Shown one piece after another: positions 16,111-23,687 of a stretch of 33,051 nucleotides of DNA. Position numbers and translations under genes: made by a program. This DNA comes from Magnetococcales bacterium (GTDB lineage: Bacteria; Pseudomonadota; Magnetococcia; Magnetococcales; DC0425bin3), in NCBI GenBank assembly GCA_015231175.1, contig JADGBZ010000034.1:1-33051 (forward strand), in the 5' to 3' direction. The notes under the pieces are model-generated. The model worked only from the letters and a program-made list of their open reading frames with translations, was not told where the DNA came from and did no database searches. How positions within the stretch are numbered: position 1 is the stretch's first letter; each line of letters opens with the position of its first letter.

Positions 16111-17343
16111 TTATCGTGCTAACCTCATAGAACTATTTGCAGCAGATATTATTTTATTCAAGATATTCTGGCTGCAGATCTTATTAGCAACACAGGCTTT
16201 CACCCTATTGATCTCTTCCAGTGATGCCTCGTACAATACAGCTTGCTGGAAGTCTTCGTGTGTTCGTCGATAGGTCCAATTATCAGGGATAAGGTTGGCG
16301 GCTCCTACATATCCGTTTTTTGGTACAACAATCTTAGCTCCCGCTATTATTGCCTCAAGCATAGTATAAGGAACCAAATCATACCTTGATGTGCAGGCCA
16401 CAACCCCACAACTCGCAATCCAAGGAAATACAGATTGAATCAATACATTGTGTGGAAGTCGAGGAAGACGAGTTATATGCTGCCTAAATCCACAATCAAG
16501 CTTGCTATCAATTTCGCGAAACACAGGATCTTCAATCTCACCACCTATCAAGACAACCCCGCTAATCATGCCTGATGCAATGATACCATGAACACCCTCC
16601 AAAAAGAAATCAACATCTTTAAAGTAGTCAAACCTTGAAACAGCAAAGAGTACATATCTTTCGCCATTATTTGTAGCTAATTGTTTCAGTTCATCCGGAA
16701 GTAAATCGTGTTTTATGAATGATTCATTGTTTACCACGGGCGGAAGATTAAAGATGCGCGATCTATTAATCCCAAGGAGATTTAGATGGTCAATTTGTAT
16801 TTTACTTATCTCTGCGAACACTACATTACAACGGTTTGTAAGTTTTTCGAGTGCGCCACTCTGACGACACAAAAGGAAATCTGCTTTTGGGTGATCCCAA
16901 TCAAATGCCATCCGTCCATTTTCTTCACCAAGAAACGCAAAAACTGAGCTGACAAAAGGCGAATGATTGGTAATTACTATAGGTATGCTTGGTTCGAAGT
17001 AATCAGCAACTGCTAAACTCTGGCAATATAAAATAGCCCTGCAATCGTTACTCGATAAAAGCCTAAATTCGCCTGAAAAAAATTTAATCAAATCATCACG
17101 TCGCATGTCAAAATTAAAAGAAACGATGGAAGCATCATAATCCATAATGCGGCACCGCTTGCATTTCGGCTGCAGTAATGTTTGATCGCGATTGTACAAT
17201 AAAAAACTAACTTCAATTCCTGCCCCAGAAAGAATTTCTGAAATATGCAGAACGTGTTGGACCACTCCATAGATGAACGCAGAATTCCGTTCTATAGGAA
17301 CAAACTTATTGTTGAAAACGATAACCATCCTTTTTAAAGACAC
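16111..17343 (-). CDS. GT4-family glycosyltransferase
   Basis: The 410-residue protein has the two Rossmann-like halves of GT-B enzymes. The nucleotide-sugar half contains RYVLFAVSRFDYFKDVDFFL, the usual 'hGRhxxxKG' strand. It then has ACTSRYDLVPYTMLEAIIAGAKIVVP, which is the EX7E motif with Asp in place of the first Glu. The N-terminal half carries the acceptor-side helices (GVVQHVLHISEILSGAG) expected for lipid- or glycan-linked acceptors. The GTG start at 17343 is preferred because GGGGGA lies 8 nt before it; the first ATG (17328) lacks spacing. It follows the beta-helix acyltransferase gene by 32 bp and is probably co-transcribed. It should add a hexose-type sugar to a glycan, lipid or small-molecule acceptor; the exact substrate is unknown. 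Confidence 0.82.
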   Translation of the reverse strand: MSLKRMVIVFNNKFVPIERNSAFIYGVVQHVLHISEILSGAGIEVSFLLYNRDQTLLQPKCKRCRIMDYDASIVSFNFDMRRDDLIKFFSGEFRLLSSNDCRAILYCQSLAVADYFEPSIPIVITNHSPFVSSVFAFLGEENGRMAFDWDHPKADFLLCRQSGALEKLTNRCNVVFAEISKIQIDHLNLLGINRSRIFNLPPVVNNESFIKHDLLPDELKQLATNNGERYVLFAVSRFDYFKDVDFFLEGVHGIIASGMISGVVLIGGEIEDPVFREIDSKLDCGFRQHITRLPRLPHNVLIQSVFPWIASCGVVACTSRYDLVPYTMLEAIIAGAKIVVPKNGYVGAANLIPDNWTYRRTHEDFQQAVLYEASLEEINRVKACVANKICSQNILNKIISAANSSMRLAR

Positions 17344-17375
17344 CTCTTCATTCCCCCTGTCTCTCCAATCATGGT

Positions 17376-17951
17376 CTACGACCTTGCCCTAACAAGTCCA
17401 CGCATTGATTTAAGTGGCCTCCACTTCCCGCTCCCAATAAATGTTTTTGCTGGAACATCACTTCGAACAATTTCTCCAGCAGCAATATAAGAGCCTTTTC
17501 CGATTACTATTCCTCCAACAATTTCCGCACCTTGCGCAATAACCACTCCTTCTCTGATAATTGGAGAAACTTCGTCGACCTCTCCCCACTTCAAGGTCGC
17601 GTCTTGATACTGATGAGACATTTCACCCATCATGGTCACCTTCGGTCCAATAACTGTGCGGTCAGGAATATTTCCTCCTATGATGCAGTCCGGTCCGATA
17701 AGCGCATGTCTAGCTACTCTAACGGCATCGACAAGTTGAGATCTTTGCCCAATCCTTGAACCTCTTCCAACTACAGAATGGTGTGCGAGGATCACGTCTG
17801 CTTCGAGATATGCACCTGCCTCGATGACGCAAAATGCCCCTATTATTACACCCGCTTCAATTATTGTTGACTCCTCTACTTCACCTGGAAGTGAGTAGCC
17901 AATCACTGCTGTTGGGTGAACAATTGCGCTTTCATGAATTTTAACGGACAT
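17376..17951 (-). CDS. Left-handed beta-helix (hexapeptide-repeat) acyltransferase
   Basis: The 191-residue protein is built almost entirely of hexapeptide repeats ([LIV]-G-x4): AVIGYS, GVIIGAFCVIEAGAYLEADV, VVGRGSRIG, IIGGNI, VIGPKV, then GVVIAQGAEIVGGIVIGKGS. Catalytic His candidates are His53/His54 in ILAHHSVVG and the later His of MSHQYQD. Members transfer acetyl or longer acyl groups from CoA or a carrier protein to sugar hydroxyl or amino groups. The neighbouring adenylation enzyme and carrier protein make an acyl-carrier donor plausible, and the adjacent glycosyltransferase makes a sugar acceptor plausible. Six bases separate it from the hydrolase gene upstream. The start at ATG 17951 has no strong Shine-Dalgarno, as expected for coupled translation. 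Confidence 0.82.
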   Translation of the reverse strand: MSVKIHESAIVHPTAVIGYSLPGEVEESTIIEAGVIIGAFCVIEAGAYLEADVILAHHSVVGRGSRIGQRSQLVDAVRVARHALIGPDCIIGGNIPDRTVIGPKVTMMGEMSHQYQDATLKWGEVDEVSPIIREGVVIAQGAEIVGGIVIGKGSYIAAGEIVRSDVPAKTFIGSGKWRPLKSMRGLVRARS

Positions 17952-17957
17952 TTTTGC

Positions 17958-18824
17958 CTAGCCTATCACTGGAAATTTTCCACTAAGGGAACCATGGTTT
18001 AACAACCCAATAAGCTCCTCGAACACTGATGCCTGAAAGAACTTTGTCTTTTCTTCTTTGAAATTTGCATCACCAGGTTGAGCAAAACCATGATCTGCTC
18101 CTGGGATTTCTATGAGTTTTGCTTCATTATGGTCTCCCTTAACGCGGTTTCTCGAAATTGTAATGTCTACCCCTGCATCTTTATCACCATGAAATATCCA
18201 GATATTTTTAGTCGGCAGCAAAGTTTCAAAAGCTTTGAATTCGTTAATTATCGGTCTCCCGAATGGCTTTCCCCATGAAACAAGTGTATTCTTCTGCGTT
18301 AATTCGACTATCGCGTTATCAGATAGACCGTCATAGTTCCCCTTGCTCTCTCCAGCTCTACCGCCTTCGTCCGAACCCTTAATGTACTCATGAATGTAGT
18401 CAAGGATTGGGGCAAAAAGAACACACTTATCTATCATACTCTCGTTTCTGGAACACCAAGTTGAAGCTACACCTCCGGAGAATGATTGAGCAAGAACTGA
18501 AATTTTAGATATTTTATTGATCGACTCGCTAGCTATTCTTACTGCGGCATCAATATCGTTGTACAATCCCGCCAACGTTAATTCGGATAGTGGGCGACTT
18601 GAGTCAAAACCATGACAACGCCAGTCGAAACGAAATGACGCTATTGAATTCTCACGTAGTTGACTTGCAAGCCTAGTATAAAATCCTAAGTATTCGTCCC
18701 TGGTAACGTTAATGCCTGGCACCATAACAAGCAATTGATCAAATACTCCCCCCTGTGGAATTTCGAGCGTTCCCTCAAGCTCAACACCATCAAAACTGGT
18801 AAATCGTAAATCTCTAACGGTCAT
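17958..18824 (-). CDS. Alpha/beta hydrolase (esterase or editing thioesterase type)
   Basis: The roughly 288-residue protein has an alpha/beta-hydrolase layout. An oxyanion-hole strand LLVMVPGINVTRDEYLG comes first, then FRFDWRCHGFDSS. The nucleophile elbow is SVLAQSFSGGVAS (Ser in AQSFSG). The acid Asp is in WIFHGDKDAGVD and the His in PGADHGFAQPGD, so the triad is complete. It may release or edit carrier-bound intermediates (type II thioesterase role) or hydrolyse an ester in the final product. This is inferred from its place between the carrier-protein and acyltransferase genes. The start is set at ATG 18824 with AGGGGG 6 nt upstream; ATG 18827 and TTG 18842 are alternatives. The last of these would overlap the carrier-protein gene. 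Confidence 0.8.
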   Translation of the reverse strand: MTVRDLRFTSFDGVELEGTLEIPQGGVFDQLLVMVPGINVTRDEYLGFYTRLASQLRENSIASFRFDWRCHGFDSSRPLSELTLAGLYNDIDAAVRIASESINKISKISVLAQSFSGGVASTWCSRNESMIDKCVLFAPILDYIHEYIKGSDEGGRAGESKGNYDGLSDNAIVELTQKNTLVSWGKPFGRPIINEFKAFETLLPTKNIWIFHGDKDAGVDITISRNRVKGDHNEAKLIEIPGADHGFAQPGDANFKEEKTKFFQASVFEELIGLLNHGSLSGKFPVIG

Positions 18825-18838
18825 CATAGTCCCCCTGT

Positions 18839-19099
18839 TCAATTACGAATGTTTCTTTTGTCAGACATTTTTTCTAGCAGCAACCCGTGGAGGGCCTCTA
18901 GAGAATCACACCTTACCATTTCTAAGTCGGATATTTCGACGGAAAACACTTCTTCAATCTTCTCAACTATTTCAATCGTTGCCAAACTGTCCCAGCCTGG
19001 AGTACGGTAGACTGCAATCTGGATATCATTTTCACAATTTTGTTTTATTCCGAGCACGTCTAGTATAATTATCCTTATTTTGCTTTTCATGTTAATCAT
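18839..19099 (-). CDS. Acyl/peptidyl carrier protein
   Basis: At 86 residues it is the right size for a free-standing carrier protein. The phosphopantetheine attachment motif is clear: GWDSLATIEIVEKIEEVF, where Ser of DSL would take the 4'-phosphopantetheine arm. Helix 3 follows with VEISDLEMVRCDSLEALHGL. The protein is acidic overall. It overlaps the end of the adenylation gene by 8 nt, implying a one-to-one partnership: the adenylating enzyme should load its acid onto this protein as a thioester. It needs a phosphopantetheinyl transferase encoded elsewhere. ATG 19099 is used; ATG 19090 is a close alternative. Confidence 0.9.
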   Translation of the reverse strand: MINMKSKIRIIILDVLGIKQNCENDIQIAVYRTPGWDSLATIEIVEKIEEVFSVEISDLEMVRCDSLEALHGLLLEKMSDKRNIRN

Positions 19100-20558
19100 T
19101 TTCCAAGCTTGAGCTGTCGTGGATAAGTTTCTCGCAAGCTGCGTAGTTGATTTTACCTCTTAAATTTCTAGGCAATACTTTAGCGGTCATGATGTTTGTT
19201 GGGCATACAAAACTAGGGACTTCTTCTGCCACGATTAGGTTAATTTGATCTACAGAAACAGCTGGAGATGCCTCTACCAACAGCGTTAAATCATCACCAG
19301 ACTTTAAGACCACACAAGTAGCACCTAATCTCTTTATAAGTAATTCTTCCATGGTTTCTAGTTGTACCCTATTGCCATTTCGAACTATCTCTCGTCCTAA
19401 CCGGCCTTGATACACAAGCCCATCCCCAGAATCATCTACAATATCGCTGGTGTTGTAAATTCCTACCTCTCCAGGAGCCTTCAATTGGTAAAAATTGCTT
19501 GAACCATTTTTTGTGTCTAACCACTCAATGCAAACCTGTTTACTGCTAATTTGAAGCTCACCAGAGCTACTTCCATTTCGTGGTAATATTTTAATACTTG
19601 TATTAACAGTTGGACTACCCAAATCAGGAATTGCTCGATCATTTTGCAGAGACAGTTTTTCCCGGTTGATATGCTTTATCATAGAGAAGCCTGCAACTTC
19701 AGCGCATCCATATGTTGTATATAATTTAGTTTTTCTGGGTAGCCAAGCATTCATTTCCACGAGCGTTGAATGATGGACGATATCACCTCCCAAACCAACA
19801 AATTCCAGACTGAGTTCGCGCTGCAAACTGCGCCTTCGGCCAGCGGAGATCAGCTTGGATATTTGAGGGACACTTCGGAAATGAGTAGCTTGAGATTTTG
19901 CAAGTTGTGCATAAGCACTTAGTGGGTTCTTTTGGGGATCGTAGTATATGCTGGAGCCTGACGTTAGAGCCATCAATGCATTGTTCATCCACATATCGGA
20001 TGTATAGTCACCACATTCTATCCAAATATGTTCAGGTCTCAGAGCAAGATTATAGCGGGCCCATTTCAGAAACTCCGCTAGCCCTAACGAGTCAACTCCT
20101 ATTATTTTGGGGGCCCCCAATGAACCAGAAGTCAAGGTCATATGGCTTACAGCAGAATGAAACGCACTTGGCTCTTTCTGGATCGGGATGACTTGATCGA
20201 CTGAACTAGTTTCTATTTTAAATTTAATATTAGCGGTAGAAATGACAAGCTTTGCGTCTAAAGTATTAATATGCCGTTTGACTGCTTCAATAGAGGTCTG
20301 CTCACCCAAAACCATCATTCGAAAATTACCCAGGCAGCTAGCAAGTAGTGTCGCGTACATTACACTGCTGTCAGCTCCAAAGTAGATTACATAGTCATTC
20401 CTGCTAACTTTATTATGCGTAGCAAGACTGATGACACCTGAAACCAAGTGTGACAGATCTGTGTAAGTTATTTTACCCCAAGATCCTGCTAAAGCGATCA
20501 AGTTATCGTGTCTCTCAAACGAACTTAAGATCAGGCTTCTCATGTTTACAGTGTCCAA
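19092..20558 (-). CDS. Stand-alone adenylation enzyme (AMP-binding superfamily)
   Basis: The 488-residue protein shows the ANL-superfamily core motifs. The P-loop-like MTLTSGSLGAPK is A3. YTTYGCAEVAGF is A5. IYNTSDIVDDSGDGLVYQGR is A7, and GREIVRNGNRVQLETMEELL is A8. The C-terminal Lys in LPRNLRGKINY is A10. All catalytic positions are kept, so it should activate a carboxylic or amino acid as the acyl-adenylate and load the carrier protein encoded next. The substrate pocket (IWIECGDYTSDMWMNNALMAL) is not one I can decode. Start: TTG 20558 has GGGAG 9 nt upstream and is preferred over ATG 20543, which lacks a site. It is the first gene of the leftward operon; a MITE-like element sits 34 bp upstream and could affect its promoter. 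Confidence 0.86.
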   Translation of the reverse strand: MDTVNMRSLILSSFERHDNLIALAGSWGKITYTDLSHLVSGVISLATHNKVSRNDYVIYFGADSSVMYATLLASCLGNFRMMVLGEQTSIEAVKRHINTLDAKLVISTANIKFKIETSSVDQVIPIQKEPSAFHSAVSHMTLTSGSLGAPKIIGVDSLGLAEFLKWARYNLALRPEHIWIECGDYTSDMWMNNALMALTSGSSIYYDPQKNPLSAYAQLAKSQATHFRSVPQISKLISAGRRRSLQRELSLEFVGLGGDIVHHSTLVEMNAWLPRKTKLYTTYGCAEVAGFSMIKHINREKLSLQNDRAIPDLGSPTVNTSIKILPRNGSSSGELQISSKQVCIEWLDTKNGSSNFYQLKAPGEVGIYNTSDIVDDSGDGLVYQGRLGREIVRNGNRVQLETMEELLIKRLGATCVVLKSGDDLTLLVEASPAVSVDQINLIVAEEVPSFVCPTNIMTAKVLPRNLRGKINYAACEKLIHDSSSLEND

Positions 20559-20592
20559 AGTACATTACTCCCGAGCCAGTTTCCGAATCTAG

Positions 20593-20874
20593 GTCGTGTT
20601 GACATTCAAAACCGCGCAACCTCTTGCAGAGATTCACCCTGTCTGTCATTCCCGCGCAGAGCCTGCCCTCGAATGCTTAAATCGGGGGCGGGAATCCAGG
20701 AAAAGTTGCCAACGGATGCGATCCTCCAAGGAGACAAAGGGCCTTTATTCTCTCGCAGCGAAGTCTGTTTCCCGCTCCCCCATCATGAAAGTCCGCCTGG
20801 ATTCCCGCCTGCGCGGGAATGACGGAGGATACTTTCGGGAAATTTGCTGTTTTTCCGCCGAATGTCAACACGCC
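20593..20874. mobile_element. MITE-like element with 15-bp terminal inverted repeats and CTAG flanks
   Basis: The left end starts GTCGTGTTGACATTC. The reverse complement of the right end is GGCGTGTTGACATTC, so 14 of 15 bases match. CTAG flanks both sides (20589-20592 and 20875-20878), consistent with a 4-bp target duplication or a preferred palindromic target. The 282-bp interior has no coding frame but does hold REP-like palindromes. It is probably a non-autonomous element mobilised by a transposase encoded elsewhere; the IS5-like remnant nearby is a candidate relative only. Confidence 0.6.
20646..20823. repeat. REP-like inverted repeats inside the MITE
   Basis: GTCATTCCCGCGCAG near 20646 is the reverse complement of CTGCGCGGGAATGAC ending at 20823. 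GGCGGGAATCCAGG (about 20688-20701) pairs with CTGGATTCCCGCC (about 20798-20810). This 'CATTCCCGCG...GCGGGAATCCAG' vocabulary is common in dispersed proteobacterial repeats. The nested symmetry would fold into a long branched hairpin. Confidence 0.55.
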
Positions 20875-20919
20875 CTAGCAATGACACGCAGTGCATTGAG
20901 TTGAGTTCCGAAAAAATTT

Positions 20920-21182
20920 TCAGCCGAAATCCAAGGCCAGTTGGCCGTGCTCCGAGGCTGGTGGTGGCGGACTGCGCCGGGGATGCCGGGCACAGATTTC
21001 GTGGATTCCATCGGCCAGTGCATAGAGCCGGAAGTCCGGCACGCCGAAAATCCGCCTGGCCGCTTTCAGCAGGTGCGAGGCCAGGATGTCCAGCTTGATG
21101 CGCGTGCCCAGCACCACCGCCGTGAAAAAGGCCGCCGCGTTCACCAGCACCACTATGTTGCGCAGCCGACGGTAGCTCAACC
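20920..21182 (-). pseudogene. C-terminal remnant of an IS4-like transposase
   Basis: A leftward frame ending at 20920 encodes RRLRNIVVLVNAAAFFTAVV, then LGTRIKLDILASHLLKAARR, then IFGVPDFRLYALADGIHEI, and ends LALDFG. This resembles the conserved tail of IS4-type DDE transposases that finish with a basic helix and 'FGIPDFRYYALADG'. The catalytic part is missing. At about 21182 it abuts a fragment of a different transposase in another frame, so this is a junction of two dead elements. The family call rests on the tail motif only. Confidence 0.5.
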
Positions 21183-21399
21183 CTCGAATATCCTCCACCG
21201 AGCAAAACGAACGTAGACCCTATGCCAGTGTCCATACCATTCAGGCAAATCCCGCCATGGAGAAACTGTGCGTGCGATCCAAAAGACAGCCTCTACAAAT
21301 TTTGGTTATCCCCGGCTGTTCGTCCTGGATCCTTTCGTTGCTTGGCAGAAGATCCTTGATCCGCTCCCATTGGTCATCTCGTAATATGTCCCGACCCAT
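21183..21399 (-). pseudogene. IS5-family (IS427-like) transposase, N-terminal fragment with frameshift
   Basis: ATG 21399 opens MGRDILRDDQWERIKDLLP, the standard N-terminus of IS427-type IS5 transposases. After about 30 residues a one-base shift (near the AACCAAAATTTG stretch) is needed to continue with FVEAVFWIARTVSPWRDLPE and WYGHWHRVYVRFARWRIFE, which is again the family sequence. The fragment then stops at the junction with the IS4-like remnant. It covers only the first 70 or so residues and has no catalytic core. Confidence 0.8.
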
Positions 21400-21401
21400 T
21401 T

Positions 21402-21423
21402 CTGATCCCTCATGGGGGATCAG
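21402..21423. repeat. 8-bp perfect hairpin at the vsr stop codon
   Basis: CTGATCCC (21402-21409) and GGGATCAG (21416-21423) are perfect complements around a 6-nt loop that contains the vsr remnant's TGA. There is no T-run on either side, so a terminator role is uncertain. It might also be part of an insertion-sequence end. Confidence 0.4.
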
Positions 21424-21737
21424 GATTTAACATAACCACGCGAATGGGAACAGGCCCTAACTCCCTCATCAAATTTTTGGGAATGTCGTGATCTTCTTTA
21501 ACCTCATGCTCCCAAACCCGAACAACCCTCCACCCCATCTTCGCCAGTTCCTCATCCACCCGTCGATCCCGCTCCAGGTTGCAGGCCAGCTTCTTCTGCC
21601 AGAACTCGGCATTCCGCACGGGCGCTGTATAGTGGATCGGACACCCGTGCCAAAAACACCCATCCACAAAGACGACCACCTTACCCTTTATAAAAGCAAA
21701 ATCCGGCGTCCCTGGCAAGTCCGGTCGTACACGGTAG
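21410..21737 (-). pseudogene. vsr: Very short patch repair endonuclease, 5' end removed
   Basis: About 109 residues of Vsr remain: YRVRPDLPGTPDFAFIKGKV, then VVFVDGCFWHGCPIHYTAPV, then EFWQKKLACNLERDRRVDEELA, and finally WRVVRVWEHEVKED. The catalytic Asp (GTPDF) and His residues (FWHGCPIH) are present. The N-terminal helix and its conserved residues are gone. The frame enters from the ISAs1-like element at 21738, whose terminal repeat directly abuts the YRV codons. Vsr nicks at T:G mismatches produced by deamination of 5-methylcytosine and usually accompanies a cytosine-5 methylase; no such gene is in this window. A read-through fusion starting inside the IS is possible but would probably not be active. 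Confidence 0.85.
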
Positions 21738-22957
21738 CAGGGCAATCGCATTTCAAAATTGAGCGAGGAGGGTTGCGAGAAAGTCATTGCTCCAACCAGC
21801 ACGTTTGAATTTGACGCGCATGGATCCCTTTGATCCATCTTTTCGGACGATGTTTGTGGCCATATGGCGAAGAACGGCCAAGTTTTCCGGACCGTTGTCC
21901 TTGCGTGAGCGGTTTTGGTCCTCGTTGAGGACAACATCAAGTACCCAGTGCAGGCTATTCTCAATGCCCCAATGCGAGCGAACGACTTGTCCAAAACGTT
22001 CGGCAGATAATGGTGTACTCAGAAGATAATAAGCTGTTTCTGTGGTTTTTTTTATGGATGTCTCGCGAATTCTGTCCACCTTGCCAATCGCTGCCAAACC
22101 TGGCCAGGAATGAAATTTTTGAAGCCAATCAATGTCAGTCGAAACCACTGCGGTCCGGATTTCGATACGCCCGTGGTCACCATCGGTTGTGGTATGCGGA
22201 ACACATTTAACTTCCGGGTCATTGAAGAATAGGCTGACATCAGTATGCAAGGTGCCCTGGTTTCCTTTGAGAGCAAACGCATAATCTCCGCCCTGATCAA
22301 CGATCTGTTGAGCGATGCTGCGTTGGCAATTGAGAGCATCAACGGTGACAATATTGCCTTTAAGTGAGAGCATTTTCAATAAGTTGGGAACTGCGGTAAT
22401 TTCATTGGACTTGGTGTCGGTGGCTACCTGGGCCAGTACCATTCTTTGTTCACAACCCCAGGCACTGACCATATGCAGAGCGGATTGTCCGCTTGCTGTG
22501 TCGAAAGAGTGGCGAAGTGCCTTGCCATCAATGGCGATAACGCCTCGGCAGATTTCTGAAAAATGGGCCATGAATTTTATAAAACAGGCTTGGAACTGCT
22601 TTGGGTCAATCAGTCTGAACACCCGACTGAATGTGTCATGGCTCGGAATGCCGTACTCCAATTTCAGGAATTGGCGGAGAAACTCTTCTTTTGCCTGACC
22701 GAATATCTGCATATCCACTGCGGTTTGTCCTCCACATAGAACCGTGCAAAGTGCAATCACTAAAATTTCCAATAAGTTATGCCGTTCAGCATGGCCTGTT
22801 CTGGGATCCTCTAACGAGTCAAAACACGCAGCGAAATCCTCCATGACTTTTCCTCCACAGTTCGTTTGTCACGCAACTGTGAAAGGATTGGTCGATTTTT
22901 GTAACCAGCACAAGCCTGCTCGTTGGTGTCAACAGATTTTGAAATGCGATTGCCCTG
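21738..22957 (-). mobile_element. ISAs1-family insertion sequence, intact
   Basis: The 1,220-bp element is bounded by perfect 22-bp inverted repeats beginning CAGGGCAATCGCATTTC (21738-21759 and 22936-22957). It contains one uninterrupted transposase gene whose stop codon lies inside the left repeat. The bases outside the two ends (ACACGGTAG and GCCCCTGCC) do not match, so no target duplication remains. The left end cuts the vsr gene. The right end abuts a 51-bp direct repeat. Confidence 0.92.
21753..22844 (-). CDS. ISAs1-family transposase
   Basis: The 363-residue protein is full length. The family opening FDSLEDPRTGHAERHNLLEI is followed by SHDTFSRVFRLIDP. The first catalytic Asp lies in GVIAIDGKALRHSFD, and later conserved segments are VDALNCQRSIAQQIV, GGDYAFALKGNQG and SHWGIENSLHWVLDVVLNED. 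No frame damage is seen. ATG 22844 opens the family N-terminus (MEDFAACF). It is the sole gene of its element and should be active. Confidence 0.95.
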   Translation of the reverse strand: MEDFAACFDSLEDPRTGHAERHNLLEILVIALCTVLCGGQTAVDMQIFGQAKEEFLRQFLKLEYGIPSHDTFSRVFRLIDPKQFQACFIKFMAHFSEICRGVIAIDGKALRHSFDTASGQSALHMVSAWGCEQRMVLAQVATDTKSNEITAVPNLLKMLSLKGNIVTVDALNCQRSIAQQIVDQGGDYAFALKGNQGTLHTDVSLFFNDPEVKCVPHTTTDGDHGRIEIRTAVVSTDIDWLQKFHSWPGLAAIGKVDRIRETSIKKTTETAYYLLSTPLSAERFGQVVRSHWGIENSLHWVLDVVLNEDQNRSRKDNGPENLAVLRHMATNIVRKDGSKGSMRVKFKRAGWSNDFLATLLAQF

Positions 22958-23007
22958 GCCCCTGCCGCATTCCGACTTTGCTTCAAGGCGGGATGGGTTT
23001 AGGATGG
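22957..23007. repeat. 51-bp direct repeat, left copy
   Basis: This matches 23589-23639 at 44 of 51 positions; both end with GGATGGGTTTAGGATGG. The two copies bracket the RelB/RelE-like gene pair. The left copy begins exactly at the right end of the ISAs1-like element, so it may be truncated. It is intergenic and non-coding. Confidence 0.8.
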
Positions 23008-23050
23008 ACGGCGAGGTGCTGCCAACCGTGTCGTTCGAGGAGGTCGAAGC

Positions 23051-23263
23051 ATGTTGCCCATTGCCGTGGATGCCGAGGTTGAAGAGCAATTGAAAGCTGT
23101 GGCAGACGGGTTGCACAAACCTGTTGCCGAATGCCTGCACGACGCCATTCTGCAATACATCGAAGACAGACAGGATTATCTTTCCGCTGCAAAGGCGATT
23201 GCCCGTCAAGAGCCTGCCATCACCCTGGATGAACTGGAAAAACGCCTTGGCCTGGACGGTTGA
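23051..23263 (+). CDS. Antitoxin of a RelE-type toxin-antitoxin pair
   Basis: The 70-residue acidic protein starts MLPIAVDAEVEEQLKAVADG, a ribbon-helix-helix-like N-terminus: a beta strand followed by an amphipathic helix. It continues with a helical linker and ends ITLDELEKRLGLDG, a pattern common in antitoxins paired with RelE/StbE toxins. AGGAGG-like purine sequence (CGAGGAGGTCG) lies just upstream of the ATG. The toxin frame begins 17 nt before this gene ends. It should bind the toxin and repress the shared promoter. Confidence 0.85.
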   Translation: MLPIAVDAEVEEQLKAVADGLHKPVAECLHDAILQYIEDRQDYLSAAKAIARQEPAITLDELEKRLGLDG

Positions 23264-23522
23264 AATACGGGAGACGGCGGAAAAACAAATCTTGCATCTG
23301 GATATGCAAGACAAAGTTCGCATCGTTCGTTTCTTGAGATTGCGACTGTCAGGAACGCATGATCCCCGAAGCATGGGAAAGCCGCTCAGAGGGCGGCTTG
23401 CAGGTCTTTGGCGATACAGGGTGGGCAACTATCGCCTTTTGTGCCGCCTGCGTGATGAGACCATTACCGTGATCGTCCTGGAGGTTGGCCATCGTCGCGA
23501 AGTTTACCGCACTGACATTTGA
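23247..23522 (+). CDS. RelE/StbE-family mRNA interferase toxin
   Basis: Starting from TTG 23247 the product is 91 residues and begins (M)AWTVEIRETAEKQILHLD, exactly the usual RelE/StbE opening. It then shows DPRSMGKPLRG, LWRYRVGNYRLLCRL and VIVLEVGHRREVYR, the C-terminal basic strands that form the active site. No ATG lies at a suitable place; the frame is open upstream to ATG 23124, but that would bury the start inside the antitoxin gene. The TTG overlaps the antitoxin by 17 nt, so translation is coupled. Members cleave mRNA in the ribosomal A site. Confidence 0.87.
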   Translation: MAWTVEIRETAEKQILHLDMQDKVRIVRFLRLRLSGTHDPRSMGKPLRGRLAGLWRYRVGNYRLLCRLRDETITVIVLEVGHRREVYRTDI

Positions 23523-23588
23523 TCACCGGAGTTCACCCAGCCTCCGAGTTTTTGGGTGACTTTGCATCGGGCCAGGAATGAGCGTGAT

Positions 23589-23639
23589 GGCCTCTGCCGC
23601 ATACCACCTTTGCCTCAGGGCAGGATGGGTTTAGGATGG
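23589..23639. repeat. 51-bp direct repeat, right copy
   Basis: This is the partner of 22957-23007 (44 of 51 identical), in the spacer between the RelE-like toxin and the first hybrid kinase. It ends 48 bp before the kinase start. Confidence 0.8.
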
Positions 23640-23687
23640 GCGCCGCATCCGTTTGCCGTTCAACATGGGGCAACCCCGCCGAGCGCC

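Noticed and set aside
20646-20823. CRISPR-like array
   Set aside because: The repeats are inverted REP-type palindromes with no regular spacers, and no cas gene is in the window.
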